Origin: Candidatus Chryseobacterium colombiense
GTDB taxonomy: Bacteria > Bacteroidota > Bacteroidia > Flavobacteriales > Weeksellaceae
DNA length: 64,000 nt
Assembly (NCBI GenBank): GCA_029203185.1
Contig: CP119310.1
Coordinates: 434,001 to 498,000, forward strand
Direction of reading: 5' to 3'
The notes beneath the pieces are model-generated. The model was not told the DNA's origin, did not search any database, and saw only the letters and a program-made list of their open reading frames with translations. The position numbers and the translations under genes are program-made. Shown piece by piece: positions 8,315 to 16,790 of the stretch (positions within the stretch are counted from its first letter, which is position 1; each line of letters begins with the position of its first letter).

Positions 8315-9475
8315 ATGAAGAAATATGCATACATCGGTTTTTTAGGATTTCTTGCTATTATAACCACTGAATTCGGAGTCATTGGAATTTTACCTCAAAT
8401 CGCCGAATATTATAAAATAAGTATTGATAAAGCAGGCTATTTACTAAGTGCTTTTGCTTTAATTATTGCTCTTACAGGGCCTTTTATGACCTTACTGACT
8501 TCTGGTTTTGACCGTAAGAAGATCATGCTGACTTCCATTGCTATATTTCTGCTCACAGGTTTGGTTTCCTCGTTTTCACCTCCATTTTGGGTTTTGATGT
8601 TGGTGAGGGTTTTACCCGCATTTTTACAGCCTGTTTATATCGCGACAGCTTTGTCCGTTGCCATTTCAAATGCTGACGATGAAAATAAAAATGAACTAAT
8701 GAGTATCGTTTTCAGCGGAGTAACAGTTGCAATGGTAACAACAGTTCCCTTTGCTACATGGGTTTCAAGCTTGTGGTCATGGGAATATTCATTTATCATT
8801 CAGACAGCTGTAAGTTTCATTGCCTTAGTTGTGATTTATTTTATGCTTCCTTCAATGCCAGTAAAAAAGAAAAAATCATATGGTACCCAGTTGAAAATCC
8901 TCACTCAACCTTCATTTATTTTAAGTACGGCAACTAATTTTTTTATGATTACTGCCTGGTTTTCCACTTACAGTTATTTTGCAGATTATCTCAATAAAGC
9001 GAAAGAAATGAGTGAAACAATGGTAAGCTATATGCTCTTTGTTTTCGGGATTATCGGTGTTGTATCAACTTGGATTGCAGGAAAAATGCTTAATAAGAAT
9101 ATAACCAAAACAACAGCTTTTTTCCTTTCAGGAACTTTAGTGATCCCTGTTTTGTTGTACTTTTCAAATGGCAATTTATTATCAACTATTTTGGTCATCG
9201 GAATTTGGGGATTTATGTACTCACCAAGTTTTCTGAACGCATCAACCTACATGATTTCATCAGTTCCTGACTCTTTGGAATTTGCCAACAGCCTGGCTAC
9301 TTCATTCGGGAATCTGGGAGTTACATTAGGAACCACTCTTGGTGGATGGATGATTATAAACAAAGGGGTAGAGTACAATCCATGGATTGGTTTTGTATTT
9401 GGTTCTTTGGCTTTTCTTATGATGGTGTTAAGGAGTTTTTATGAGAAAAAAGAACGGGCGATCGTTTGTCGTTAA
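8315..9475 (+). CDS. MFS transporter, DHA1-like exporter
   Basis: 386 residues with about 12 predicted membrane helices. The opening helix (IITTEFGVIGILPQIAEYY) and the following loop (SGFDRKKIML) are typical of the drug:H+ antiporter-1 / arabinose-efflux-like group, which exports sugars, drugs or small metabolites. It starts 16 bp after the hydrolase and is in one operon with it. The divergent HxlR gene is the likely regulator. The substrate cannot be read from the sequence; because of the neighbours I favour export of a small toxic compound over a role in xylan use. Confidence 0.9.
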   Translation: MKKYAYIGFLGFLAIITTEFGVIGILPQIAEYYKISIDKAGYLLSAFALIIALTGPFMTLLTSGFDRKKIMLTSIAIFLLTGLVSSFSPPFWVLMLVRVLPAFLQPVYIATALSVAISNADDENKNELMSIVFSGVTVAMVTTVPFATWVSSLWSWEYSFIIQTAVSFIALVVIYFMLPSMPVKKKKSYGTQLKILTQPSFILSTATNFFMITAWFSTYSYFADYLNKAKEMSETMVSYMLFVFGIIGVVSTWIAGKMLNKNITKTTAFFLSGTLVIPVLLYFSNGNLLSTILVIGIWGFMYSPSFLNASTYMISSVPDSLEFANSLATSFGNLGVTLGTTLGGWMIINKGVEYNPWIGFVFGSLAFLMMVLRSFYEKKERAIVCR

Positions 9476-9684
9476 TAAGCACTGACATGAATACATCTGA
9501 TTCTTATTAGTAAGTTTATAAATATAGCAATAGGAGATCAACTGAAAGTCTTCATCTCCATAAAGTAAAACTTAAAATTTCAATAAAAACCTTTAAAAAT
9601 TTCAGTTTAAAAAGCATATTGAAATCACTAAAGGCAAAATTCATAGCCACTAAACTAATCCTTCTGTTTAATAGCAGTTAATAC

Positions 9685-9735
9685 AGAAAAAATTTTCCTT
9701 TTCCATTGTGAAGGGGAAAATTTTTCTTAATAGAT
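9685..9735 (+). terminator. Terminator-like hairpin downstream of the MFS gene
   Basis: AGAAAAAATTTTCC (about 9685-9698) pairs with the GGAAAATTTTTCT arm (about 9714-9727), allowing one bulged A. A T-rich stretch follows. It lies about 210 bp past the MFS stop codon. Confidence 0.45.
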
Positions 9736-9841
9736 TTTTTTTCCAATTACATATTGAAATTCTGTTATTGGCAATTTTATAATGGCTTACATACAAAAAT
9801 GGTAAAAAAAAACGTCAAAATTTAACGGTTTTTCTGTTTAA

Positions 9842-9860
9842 AAGTGTTTTTTTTACACTT
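9842..9860. promoter_or_regulatory. Perfect palindrome AAGTGT-N7-ACACTT (putative NrtR operator)
   Basis: AAGTGT at 9842-9847 and ACACTT at 9855-9860 are exact inverted repeats around a seven-T spacer. The same 6-7-6 arrangement occurs at 46716, 51582 and 61153. It is about 270 bp upstream of the second NrtR gene and the xylBA genes. Confidence 0.55.
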
Positions 9861-10111
9861 GTTTGTATTTTTTTTTACATTTTTTTTTCGTAGTTCTTAT
9901 CATAATATTTATTCGAAAAAATAGAATGATTTATCGTCGTTATTTTTATCATAAATACTTGTTAATTGATCTATTACAATACTCATAAGTGTAAATATAA
10001 TGATAACCTTATCATATTTTATATGTGAATGTTTTCATAAAAAATCGATATGTAAACTGTTGATATTTAGGTGTTACTGTGGAAAATATTTTTTTTATTC
10101 AATTGAATTTT

Positions 10112-10119
10112 TATATTTG
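10112..10119 (+). promoter_or_regulatory. Putative -7 promoter box of the second NrtR/xyl operon
   Basis: TATATTTG fits TAnnTTTG and lies 13 bp before the ATG at 10133. No clear -33 TTG precedes it. With such a short leader, the in-frame ATG at 10148 may be the true start. Confidence 0.35.
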
Positions 10120-10132
10120 TCATGTTACATAA

Positions 10133-10864
10133 ATGTTAACACGTCAGATGAACTCAAACTTTATTCATACATATGTATCGGTGGACTGCGTTGTTTTCGG
10201 ATTTGATCACGAAAATCGACTGAATATTTTATTGGTTGAACGTCATCTTGATGAGAAAAGACAAATTAAACTTCCTGGAAGTCTTATTTTTAGTGATGAA
10301 GATGTGGATGATGCTGCACAAAGGGTTTTACATGAGCTTACTGGAATAAAGAAAATGATCCAGAAGCAATTCAAATGTTTTGCAGATCCTATGAGAGCAA
10401 ATAATGAAAATGATATCAAATGGATGGGAATGGAATATAAGCATCATATTGACAGAATCATTACAGTAGCCTATCTTTCTCTTTGTAAAATAGACCATAA
10501 AATCAACAGTACAAAATACAGTACGGTAGATTGGTTTCCAATCGATGAAGTTCCTTCTTTACCATTTGATCACAATAAAATTATTAACGAATCTTTAGTG
10601 GAGGTAAGAAAATGGATAGAGCTGGACTTTTCTATTATTTTTGAGTTACTTCCCAAGAAGTTTACCATCAGGCAATTATATCAGCTATACAGCGCTTTGA
10701 GCGAAAAGTATATAGATATTAAAAATTTCCATAAAAAAATATCTTCTTTCAGTTACATTGTTCCATTGGATGAAATTGAAACCAATGTATCCCATCGTGC
10801 AGCAAGGTTTTATAAGTTTGATGCGAAGATTTACAAAAAAAACAATACTAAACTAATAAAATAA
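10133..10864 (+). CDS. NrtR-type sugar regulator adjacent to xylBA (candidate XylR)
   Basis: 243 residues. The Nudix domain (about 15-150; VDCVVFGFDHENRLNILLVERH) has a degenerate box in which the Nudix motif is shifted by one residue and reads QRVLHELTGI. The winged helix (about 165-235) carries LLPKKFTIRQLYQLYSA. It starts 16 bp upstream of xylB and reads the same way, so it most likely controls xylose use and perhaps the SusCD genes, as XylR-type members of this family do in other Bacteroidota. Starts at 10133 or 10148 are both possible; the latter (MNSNFIHTY) aligns better with the paralogues. A perfect palindrome lies upstream at 9842. Confidence 0.88.
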   Translation: MLTRQMNSNFIHTYVSVDCVVFGFDHENRLNILLVERHLDEKRQIKLPGSLIFSDEDVDDAAQRVLHELTGIKKMIQKQFKCFADPMRANNENDIKWMGMEYKHHIDRIITVAYLSLCKIDHKINSTKYSTVDWFPIDEVPSLPFDHNKIINESLVEVRKWIELDFSIIFELLPKKFTIRQLYQLYSALSEKYIDIKNFHKKISSFSYIVPLDEIETNVSHRAARFYKFDAKIYKKNNTKLIK

Positions 10865-10880
10865 TCTACTTCTTTACATT

Positions 10881-12365
10881 ATGTATTTACTAGGCTATGA
10901 TATCGGCAGCTCGTCTGTGAAGGTTTGTCTTATTGAGGCATCCAGCGGAAAAGTGATTGCGTCAGAATTTTCTCCTAAAAAAGAAATGAAAATCACTGCT
11001 GTTCATCCCGGTTGGGCAGAACAGAACCCCGTCGATTGGTGGACAAATCTAAAGCTTGCCCATGAAGCTGTAATGCACGAATCGGGGATACATGCCGAAG
11101 ATATTAAAGGAATCGGGATTACCTGGCAAATGCATGGTTTAATTTTAGTAGATAAAGATCAAAACTTATTAAGACCTTCAATTATCTGGTGCGACAGCCG
11201 TGCCGTTCCTTATGGTGAAAAAGCCTTCAAAGAAATTGGAGAAGAAAAATGCCTGTCTCATTTATTGAATTCACCGGGGAATTTTACGGCTTCAAAATTA
11301 GCTTGGGTAAAAGATAACGAGCCTGAAATTTTTGAAAAAATTGATAAAATAATGCTTCCGGGAGATTATATTGCCATGAGACTTTCTGGAGAAATCGGAA
11401 TGACGATTGAAGGGTTGTCAGAAGGGATTTTCTGGGATTTTAAAAATAATTGTATTTCGGAAGATGTTGTTAATTATTATGGAATTCCGAAAAGCTTTTT
11501 CCCTGAAATTGTCCCGACTTTCGGTATCCAGGCAACAGTTTCTGCAGCGGCAGCTCAGGAATTAGGTTTAAAAGAAGGAACCCCGATTTCTTACAGGGCT
11601 GGAGATCAGCCCAATAATGCACTGTCATTAAATGTTTTTAACCCTGGAGAAATTGCATCAACAGCAGGAACTTCAGGAGTAGTGTATGGTGTTTTGGATC
11701 AATTGGACTATGATAAATTATCAAGAGTAAATACTTTTGCACACGTAAATCATACGGAAGAGCTTACCAGACTGGGAGTTTTGCTTTGCATCAACGGAAC
11801 AGGAATTTTAAATTCATGGCTGAAGCACAATTTTGCAACTTCATTATCTTCATACGGAGATATGAACGATTTAGCATCTCTTTCACCAGTAGGAGCCAAA
11901 GGTTTAAGCATTATTCCTTTTGGGAATGGAGCAGAAAGAGTACTTGAAAATAAAGAGACAAATTGTTCAATTCACGGAATTAATTTCAATATACATAGCA
12001 AAGGGGACATTTTACGTGCTGCACAAGAAGGTATTGTTTTCTCTTACGAATACGGAATGAATATCATGAGAAATATCGGAATGGATATTCAGGTCATTCG
12101 TGCAGGGAATGCCAATATGTTTTTAAGTTCAATTTTCAGAAAATCACTAGCCGGAGTGAGTAATGCTGTTATTGAACTATATGATACGGACGGAGCGGTA
12201 GGAGCTGCAAGGGCTGCAGGAATGGGTATCGGTTTTTATGCCGACTCCAAAGAAGCTTTTGCTTCTCTTGAAAGAATTGCTGTTATAGAACCACAATTAG
12301 AAAAACGAGAACAATACTTAGAAGCTTATTCAAGGTGGAGACAACATCTTAACGAAATAGTATAA
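10881..12365 (+). CDS. xylB: Xylulokinase
   Basis: 494 residues, the usual length for XylB. The FGGY-kinase N domain begins with the phosphate-binding DIGSSSVK (residues 6-13) and has ITWQMHGL and IIWCDSRA. The C domain from about residue 250 has STAGTSGVVYG and an ATP-binding stretch ending in DGAVGAARAAGMG. It phosphorylates D-xylulose to xylulose-5-phosphate for the pentose phosphate pathway, in the cytoplasm. It sits between the NrtR regulator and xylA. The WQMHG and CDSRA motifs separate it from ribulokinase, which is encoded separately at 51764. Confidence 0.95.
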   Translation: MYLLGYDIGSSSVKVCLIEASSGKVIASEFSPKKEMKITAVHPGWAEQNPVDWWTNLKLAHEAVMHESGIHAEDIKGIGITWQMHGLILVDKDQNLLRPSIIWCDSRAVPYGEKAFKEIGEEKCLSHLLNSPGNFTASKLAWVKDNEPEIFEKIDKIMLPGDYIAMRLSGEIGMTIEGLSEGIFWDFKNNCISEDVVNYYGIPKSFFPEIVPTFGIQATVSAAAAQELGLKEGTPISYRAGDQPNNALSLNVFNPGEIASTAGTSGVVYGVLDQLDYDKLSRVNTFAHVNHTEELTRLGVLLCINGTGILNSWLKHNFATSLSSYGDMNDLASLSPVGAKGLSIIPFGNGAERVLENKETNCSIHGINFNIHSKGDILRAAQEGIVFSYEYGMNIMRNIGMDIQVIRAGNANMFLSSIFRKSLAGVSNAVIELYDTDGAVGAARAAGMGIGFYADSKEAFASLERIAVIEPQLEKREQYLEAYSRWRQHLNEIV

Positions 12366-12397
12366 TCCCGAAACAAAGGAATTTCCATTGTACTTAT

Positions 12398-12413
12398 TGA
12401 TCTTTTGAGATCA
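12398..12413 (+). other. Short hairpin between xylB and xylA
   Basis: TGATCT and AGATCA pair around a TTTG loop. No T run follows, so it is unlikely to terminate. It may mark a processing or stability site in the xylBA mRNA. Confidence 0.3.
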
Positions 12414-12472
12414 GTGAGCAGGGTAATTTTACGCCAATTTTAAAATTAAATTAAAAATTAAATCAAATATAT

Positions 12473-13801
12473 ATGAACACTTTAACAGGTACAAAAGAGT
12501 TTTTTACAGGTATTGACAAAATTAAGTTTGAAGGAAAAGAAAGCAGAAATCCAATGGCTTTCAGATATTATGATGAGGAAAGAATAGTTATGGGAAAACC
12601 TATGAAAGACTGGACGCGTTTTGCGATGGCTTGGTGGCATACATTATGCGCCAACGGAAGTGATCCTTTCGGAGGACCTACGATTCACCATCCTTGGGAT
12701 ATCGGAAATGATGCTGTTACCAGAGCTATGCACAAAATGGATGCAGGTTTTGAATTTATGTCTAAAATGGGTTTCAATTACTATTGTTTCCATGATATCG
12801 ATTTGGTAGATCCTGCTAACAACTGGAAAGAGTATGAAAAAAATCTTCAGGCGGTTGTAGACTATGCAAAACAAAAGCAGCAGGAAACAGGAATTAAGCT
12901 TTTATGGGGAACTGCAAACGTTTTCACTCACGAAAGATACATGAACGGAGCTTCTACCAACCCGAATTTTGATGTAGTGGCTTGTGCAGGTACTCAGGTT
13001 AAAAACTCTATCGATGCAACAATTGCTCTTGGTGGTGAAAACTATGTATTCTGGGGTGGTAGAGAAGGTTATATGAGCCTTTTAAACACAGATATGAAGC
13101 GTGAAAAAGATCATTTGGCACGTTTCCTTTCCATGTCGAGAGACTATGCTCGTCAGCAAGGTTTCAAAGGAACTTTCCTTATTGAACCAAAACCTATGGA
13201 ACCTACCAAACACCAGTACGACTACGATTCGGAAACGGTGATCGGTTTCCTGAGACATTACGGATTAGATAAAGATTTTAAATTAAATATAGAAGTTAAC
13301 CACGCGACACTTGCAGGTCATACTTTCGAACATGAACTTCAGGTAGCAGTAGACGCAGGGCTTTTAGGAAGCATCGACGCAAACAGGGGAGACTACCAGA
13401 ATGGATGGGATACAGATCAGTTTCCGGTAGACTATTATGATATGGTTCAGGCTTGGTTGGTACTTTTACCAGCTGGAGGTTTAGGAAATGGAGGAGTTAA
13501 TTTTGATGCTAAAATCAGAAGAAACTCTGTCGATCCTGAAGATTTGTTTATTTCTCACATTTCGGGAATGGATGTTTTTGCAAAAGGACTTTTAGCAGCA
13601 GCAGATATTCTTGAAAATTCAGATTATAAAAAATTAAGAACAGACCGTTACGCATCTTTCGACAATGGAAACGGAAAAGCTTTTGAAGAAGGAACGCTTA
13701 CTTTAGAAGATCTTCAGAGAATAGCTCATGAAATCGGGGAACCACAGCCAAAAAGCGGAAAACAGGAATTGTTTGAAGCGATTGTGAACATGTATATCTA
13801 A
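12473..13801 (+). CDS. xylA: Xylose isomerase
   Basis: 442 residues. It has the group II xylose isomerase signatures: catalytic His107 with Asp108 and Asp110 in CFHDIDL, FWGGREGYMSLLNTD, LIEPKPMEPTKHQYD (metal ligand Glu), NHATLAGHTFEHE and IDANRGD. It interconverts D-xylose and D-xylulose in the cytoplasm with two divalent metal ions. The 107-bp gap after xylB contains only a short hairpin. A long stem-loop downstream (13810-13865) separates it from susC. Confidence 0.97.
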   Translation: MNTLTGTKEFFTGIDKIKFEGKESRNPMAFRYYDEERIVMGKPMKDWTRFAMAWWHTLCANGSDPFGGPTIHHPWDIGNDAVTRAMHKMDAGFEFMSKMGFNYYCFHDIDLVDPANNWKEYEKNLQAVVDYAKQKQQETGIKLLWGTANVFTHERYMNGASTNPNFDVVACAGTQVKNSIDATIALGGENYVFWGGREGYMSLLNTDMKREKDHLARFLSMSRDYARQQGFKGTFLIEPKPMEPTKHQYDYDSETVIGFLRHYGLDKDFKLNIEVNHATLAGHTFEHELQVAVDAGLLGSIDANRGDYQNGWDTDQFPVDYYDMVQAWLVLLPAGGLGNGGVNFDAKIRRNSVDPEDLFISHISGMDVFAKGLLAAADILENSDYKKLRTDRYASFDNGNGKAFEEGTLTLEDLQRIAHEIGEPQPKSGKQELFEAIVNMYI

Positions 13802-13809
13802 ATAAAAGT

Positions 13810-13865
13810 AAAAAGGCTGCTAAACACTAAGGATTTATAAAATCATAATTATTACCAGCCTTTTT
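13810..13865 (+). terminator. Stem-loop between xylA and susC
   Basis: AAAAAGGCTG (13810-13819) pairs exactly with CAGCCTTTTT (13856-13865). A small inner stem (GATTT/AAATC around ATA) can form in the loop. The closing arm ends in a T run, so it can act as a terminator or partial terminator upstream of susC. Confidence 0.5.
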
Positions 13866-13897
13866 ATTTCAACCCTAATATTTAAAAAATAATAATT

Positions 13898-16777
13898 ATG
13901 AACCGATTTTATTTTACTAAAACCAATAAGGCAGCTCTCTTTTTTGCTATGGCCTTATTACCTGCCGGCATGGCCTATGCTCAGGTTAAAAAAGATACGG
14001 TGGCTAAGGAGAAAAAGATAGAGGAAGTAGTTGTCATTGGTTATGGTACACAAAGAAAAGAAGCTGTAACGGGGTCTGTTGTAACTGTAAAAGGTGAGAC
14101 CCTTAGAGAAGTTCCTACTGCAAATATAACTCAAGCTTTACAAAGTAGAAGTGCTGGGGTAGAAATTAATCAAACGTCCAGCAAGCCCGGGGCTACCATG
14201 AAAATAAGAATTAGAGGAACGAGATCATTGTCAGACTCGGCAAATGATCCGCTTATCGTATTGGATGGAATTCCTTTTGTAGGATCTTTGGGAGATATAA
14301 GTTCTAATGATATCAAGAGTGTAGATATCCTGAAAGATGCTTCTGCAACCGCTATTTATGGTTCCAGAGGAGCAAACGGGGTTATTTTGGTTACAACAAA
14401 CAGAGGATCAAAAGGACAAAAACCTAGATTTACTTATAACTCTTTCACGGGGAGTCAAACCCTGTTTTCGAGGTATCCTATGATGAATGCTGCTCAATTG
14501 ACTAAACTGAGACATGATGCCAATGATCTCATCAAAAATGGAGACAGTGAAAAAGACGGAGTTGATACCGATTGGCAAAAGCTCTATTATAAGCCGGCAA
14601 TGATAACGAATCATGATTTTGGCGTTTCCGGAGGTACAGACGGAGGTAATTATAATGTAGGTTTGTCATACTTGAAGCAAGATGCTATAGTTCCTTTGCA
14701 AAGTTATGAACGTTTTGGTTTTCGACTAGGTTTGGATCAGCAGGTCGGAAAAATTTTTAAATTTGGTTTTACTACAAATTCAAATTATGTAAAATCTGAA
14801 GGTAATGGTATTGCTTCAGCTCCTACTTTGGGATATTCGCCTTTGGCCAGTCCTTATGATGAATTTGGTAATCCGAGAAGAACATTAACGATGTCATCAA
14901 ATATGGATCAGGCGTGGGTTTATACAAGAAAAAGTCTGGATGCTCTGGGAGATAAATATGTAGATGAAACGAAAGCTTTCTCATCTTATAATAATATGTA
15001 TGGTGAAGTTAAATTACCAGTAGATGGATTGAAATACCGTATAAATGTAGGATTGGATTTCAGAACTTCAAATAGTGGAAATTATACAGGGGTAGGTGTA
15101 TTTAATACAAATCCTGCTGCTATTTCTTCTGCAGGTAAGGGTAATAACCAAACCTATCACTGGACTATAGAAAACTTATTGACTTATGATAAGACTTTTG
15201 GAAAACATAAGATAAATGCTGTTGCTTTATATTCTTCTGAACAAAATACTTATACAAGTAGTTATATGAGTGCTAAAAATGTACCTGCAGATTTTTTTCA
15301 ATATTATAATCTAGGTCAATCTCCGCAAGCTGATATTACTGTGAGGCCCGAAGATCAATATTATGCCAGAACAGGATTGGTTTCCTATATGGGACGAGCA
15401 ATGTACACATATGACAATAAGTATATGATTACAGCTACTCTTAGAAGGGACGGTGCTTCTGTGCTTGCAGAAGGACACAAATGGAATACTTATCCGGCAA
15501 TCTCCGTGGGTTGGAATATTACTAATGAAAACTTTATGAAAACTTTCCAATTCGTTAATCTTTTAAAATTAAGATATGGTTGGGGAGAAACGTCAAATCA
15601 AGCTATCGCCCCCTATACGACTTTAGGAAGCTTAACTGTTAATCCATATAACTTTGGAGGAGCTTATTCTACAGGTGTTTCTATTAACACTGCACCAAAC
15701 CCTTACTTAGGATGGGAATATTCCAAAACCCACAATGCAGGATTAGATTTTGGGTTTCTTAACAATAGAATCAACGGTACAGTAGAATATTACAGAACAC
15801 ATACCTACGGAATACTTCAAAATAAGAGTTTACCCTCAACTGCAGGGATTCCCGGCGGAGTGTTACAAAATGTAGGAAATATTGAAAATAAAGGATGGGA
15901 AGCTTCTCTTAATGCAATTATTATTGATAAACCTAATGGTTTCAGCTGGGATGCCGGAGTTAACTGGTATGCTAATAGAAACAAAATTTTATCACTTGCA
16001 TCCGGTGCGGATAGAGATGAAAATAATTTATGGTTCGTTGGCCATAATGTAAATTCACTATATGATTATCAGTATGTAGGTTTATGGCAACAAGGAGATC
16101 CTTATTTGAGTATTCTTGAGCCTCAGGTTGGAGCTGCTCCGGGTATGATTAAAGTTCTATATACTGGGGGATATAATGCAGATGGAACTCCTGTGAGAGC
16201 TATAGGTCCAGCAGATAGACAAATTATAGATACCAATCCAGATTGGCAGGGAGGTTTCAATATGCGTTTTGCTTATAAAGGCTTTGAACTAAGTACGGTA
16301 GGTGCATTCCAAAAAGGAGGTGTTCTGATCAGTTCTATTTATGGTTCTGCGGGGTACTTGAATAGATTAACTGGTAGAGGAAATAACGTAGATGTAGATT
16401 ACTATACAGATGACAATACGGATGCAAGATTTCCAAAACCTGGCGGATTGCTAAACGGTGATAACCCAAAGTATCTGTCAACTTTAGCTCTTTTTGATGG
16501 GTCATACGTGAAATTAAGAACCATCACATTAGGATATAACTTAAGTAAGGATTTTCTTAAAGATCTTAACATTAATAGCTTAAGAGTTTATTTTACAATT
16601 ACGAATCCATGGATAATTTATTCTCCATACCACAAAATGTCTGGAATGGATCCCGAACCGAATTCTACAGGTGATCAAAATCAGGCTGTAAGCGGATACA
16701 AAAATCGTCAGTTGATTATAGGAACTAATAATCCTGCGACAAGAAACTTTATAATGGGAATTAATTTATCTTTCTAA
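13898..16777 (+). CDS. SusC/RagA-type TonB-linked outer-membrane transporter
   Basis: 959 residues. After a signal peptide (LLPAGMAYAQ) comes a TonB box (EEVVVIGYGTQRK, about residues 41-53), then the plug domain (about 60-175) with the SusC signatures IRIRGTRSL and IKSVDILKDASATAIYGSRGANGV. A large barrel follows and ends in NFIMGINLSF. The N-terminal carboxypeptidase-regulatory domain of longer SusC proteins is absent. It forms the pore of the SusCD complex, importing xylan oligosaccharides across the outer membrane using TonB energy. The SusD partner starts 13 bp later. Placement next to xylA supports a xylan ligand. Confidence 0.96.
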   Translation: MNRFYFTKTNKAALFFAMALLPAGMAYAQVKKDTVAKEKKIEEVVVIGYGTQRKEAVTGSVVTVKGETLREVPTANITQALQSRSAGVEINQTSSKPGATMKIRIRGTRSLSDSANDPLIVLDGIPFVGSLGDISSNDIKSVDILKDASATAIYGSRGANGVILVTTNRGSKGQKPRFTYNSFTGSQTLFSRYPMMNAAQLTKLRHDANDLIKNGDSEKDGVDTDWQKLYYKPAMITNHDFGVSGGTDGGNYNVGLSYLKQDAIVPLQSYERFGFRLGLDQQVGKIFKFGFTTNSNYVKSEGNGIASAPTLGYSPLASPYDEFGNPRRTLTMSSNMDQAWVYTRKSLDALGDKYVDETKAFSSYNNMYGEVKLPVDGLKYRINVGLDFRTSNSGNYTGVGVFNTNPAAISSAGKGNNQTYHWTIENLLTYDKTFGKHKINAVALYSSEQNTYTSSYMSAKNVPADFFQYYNLGQSPQADITVRPEDQYYARTGLVSYMGRAMYTYDNKYMITATLRRDGASVLAEGHKWNTYPAISVGWNITNENFMKTFQFVNLLKLRYGWGETSNQAIAPYTTLGSLTVNPYNFGGAYSTGVSINTAPNPYLGWEYSKTHNAGLDFGFLNNRINGTVEYYRTHTYGILQNKSLPSTAGIPGGVLQNVGNIENKGWEASLNAIIIDKPNGFSWDAGVNWYANRNKILSLASGADRDENNLWFVGHNVNSLYDYQYVGLWQQGDPYLSILEPQVGAAPGMIKVLYTGGYNADGTPVRAIGPADRQIIDTNPDWQGGFNMRFAYKGFELSTVGAFQKGGVLISSIYGSAGYLNRLTGRGNNVDVDYYTDDNTDARFPKPGGLLNGDNPKYLSTLALFDGSYVKLRTITLGYNLSKDFLKDLNINSLRVYFTITNPWIIYSPYHKMSGMDPEPNSTGDQNQAVSGYKNRQLIIGTNNPATRNFIMGINLSF

Positions 16778-16790
16778 ATCACACATCATC

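Larger units (their letters stand above)
9476..10132. other. Long AT-rich intergenic region before the xyl genes
   Basis: 657 bp without a credible gene. It contains a terminator-like hairpin (9685-9727), a perfect palindrome (9842-9860), long T tracts around 9850-9895 and a promoter-like -7 box just before the second NrtR gene. A further single AAGTGT half-site lies at 9987-9992. Confidence 0.6.
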
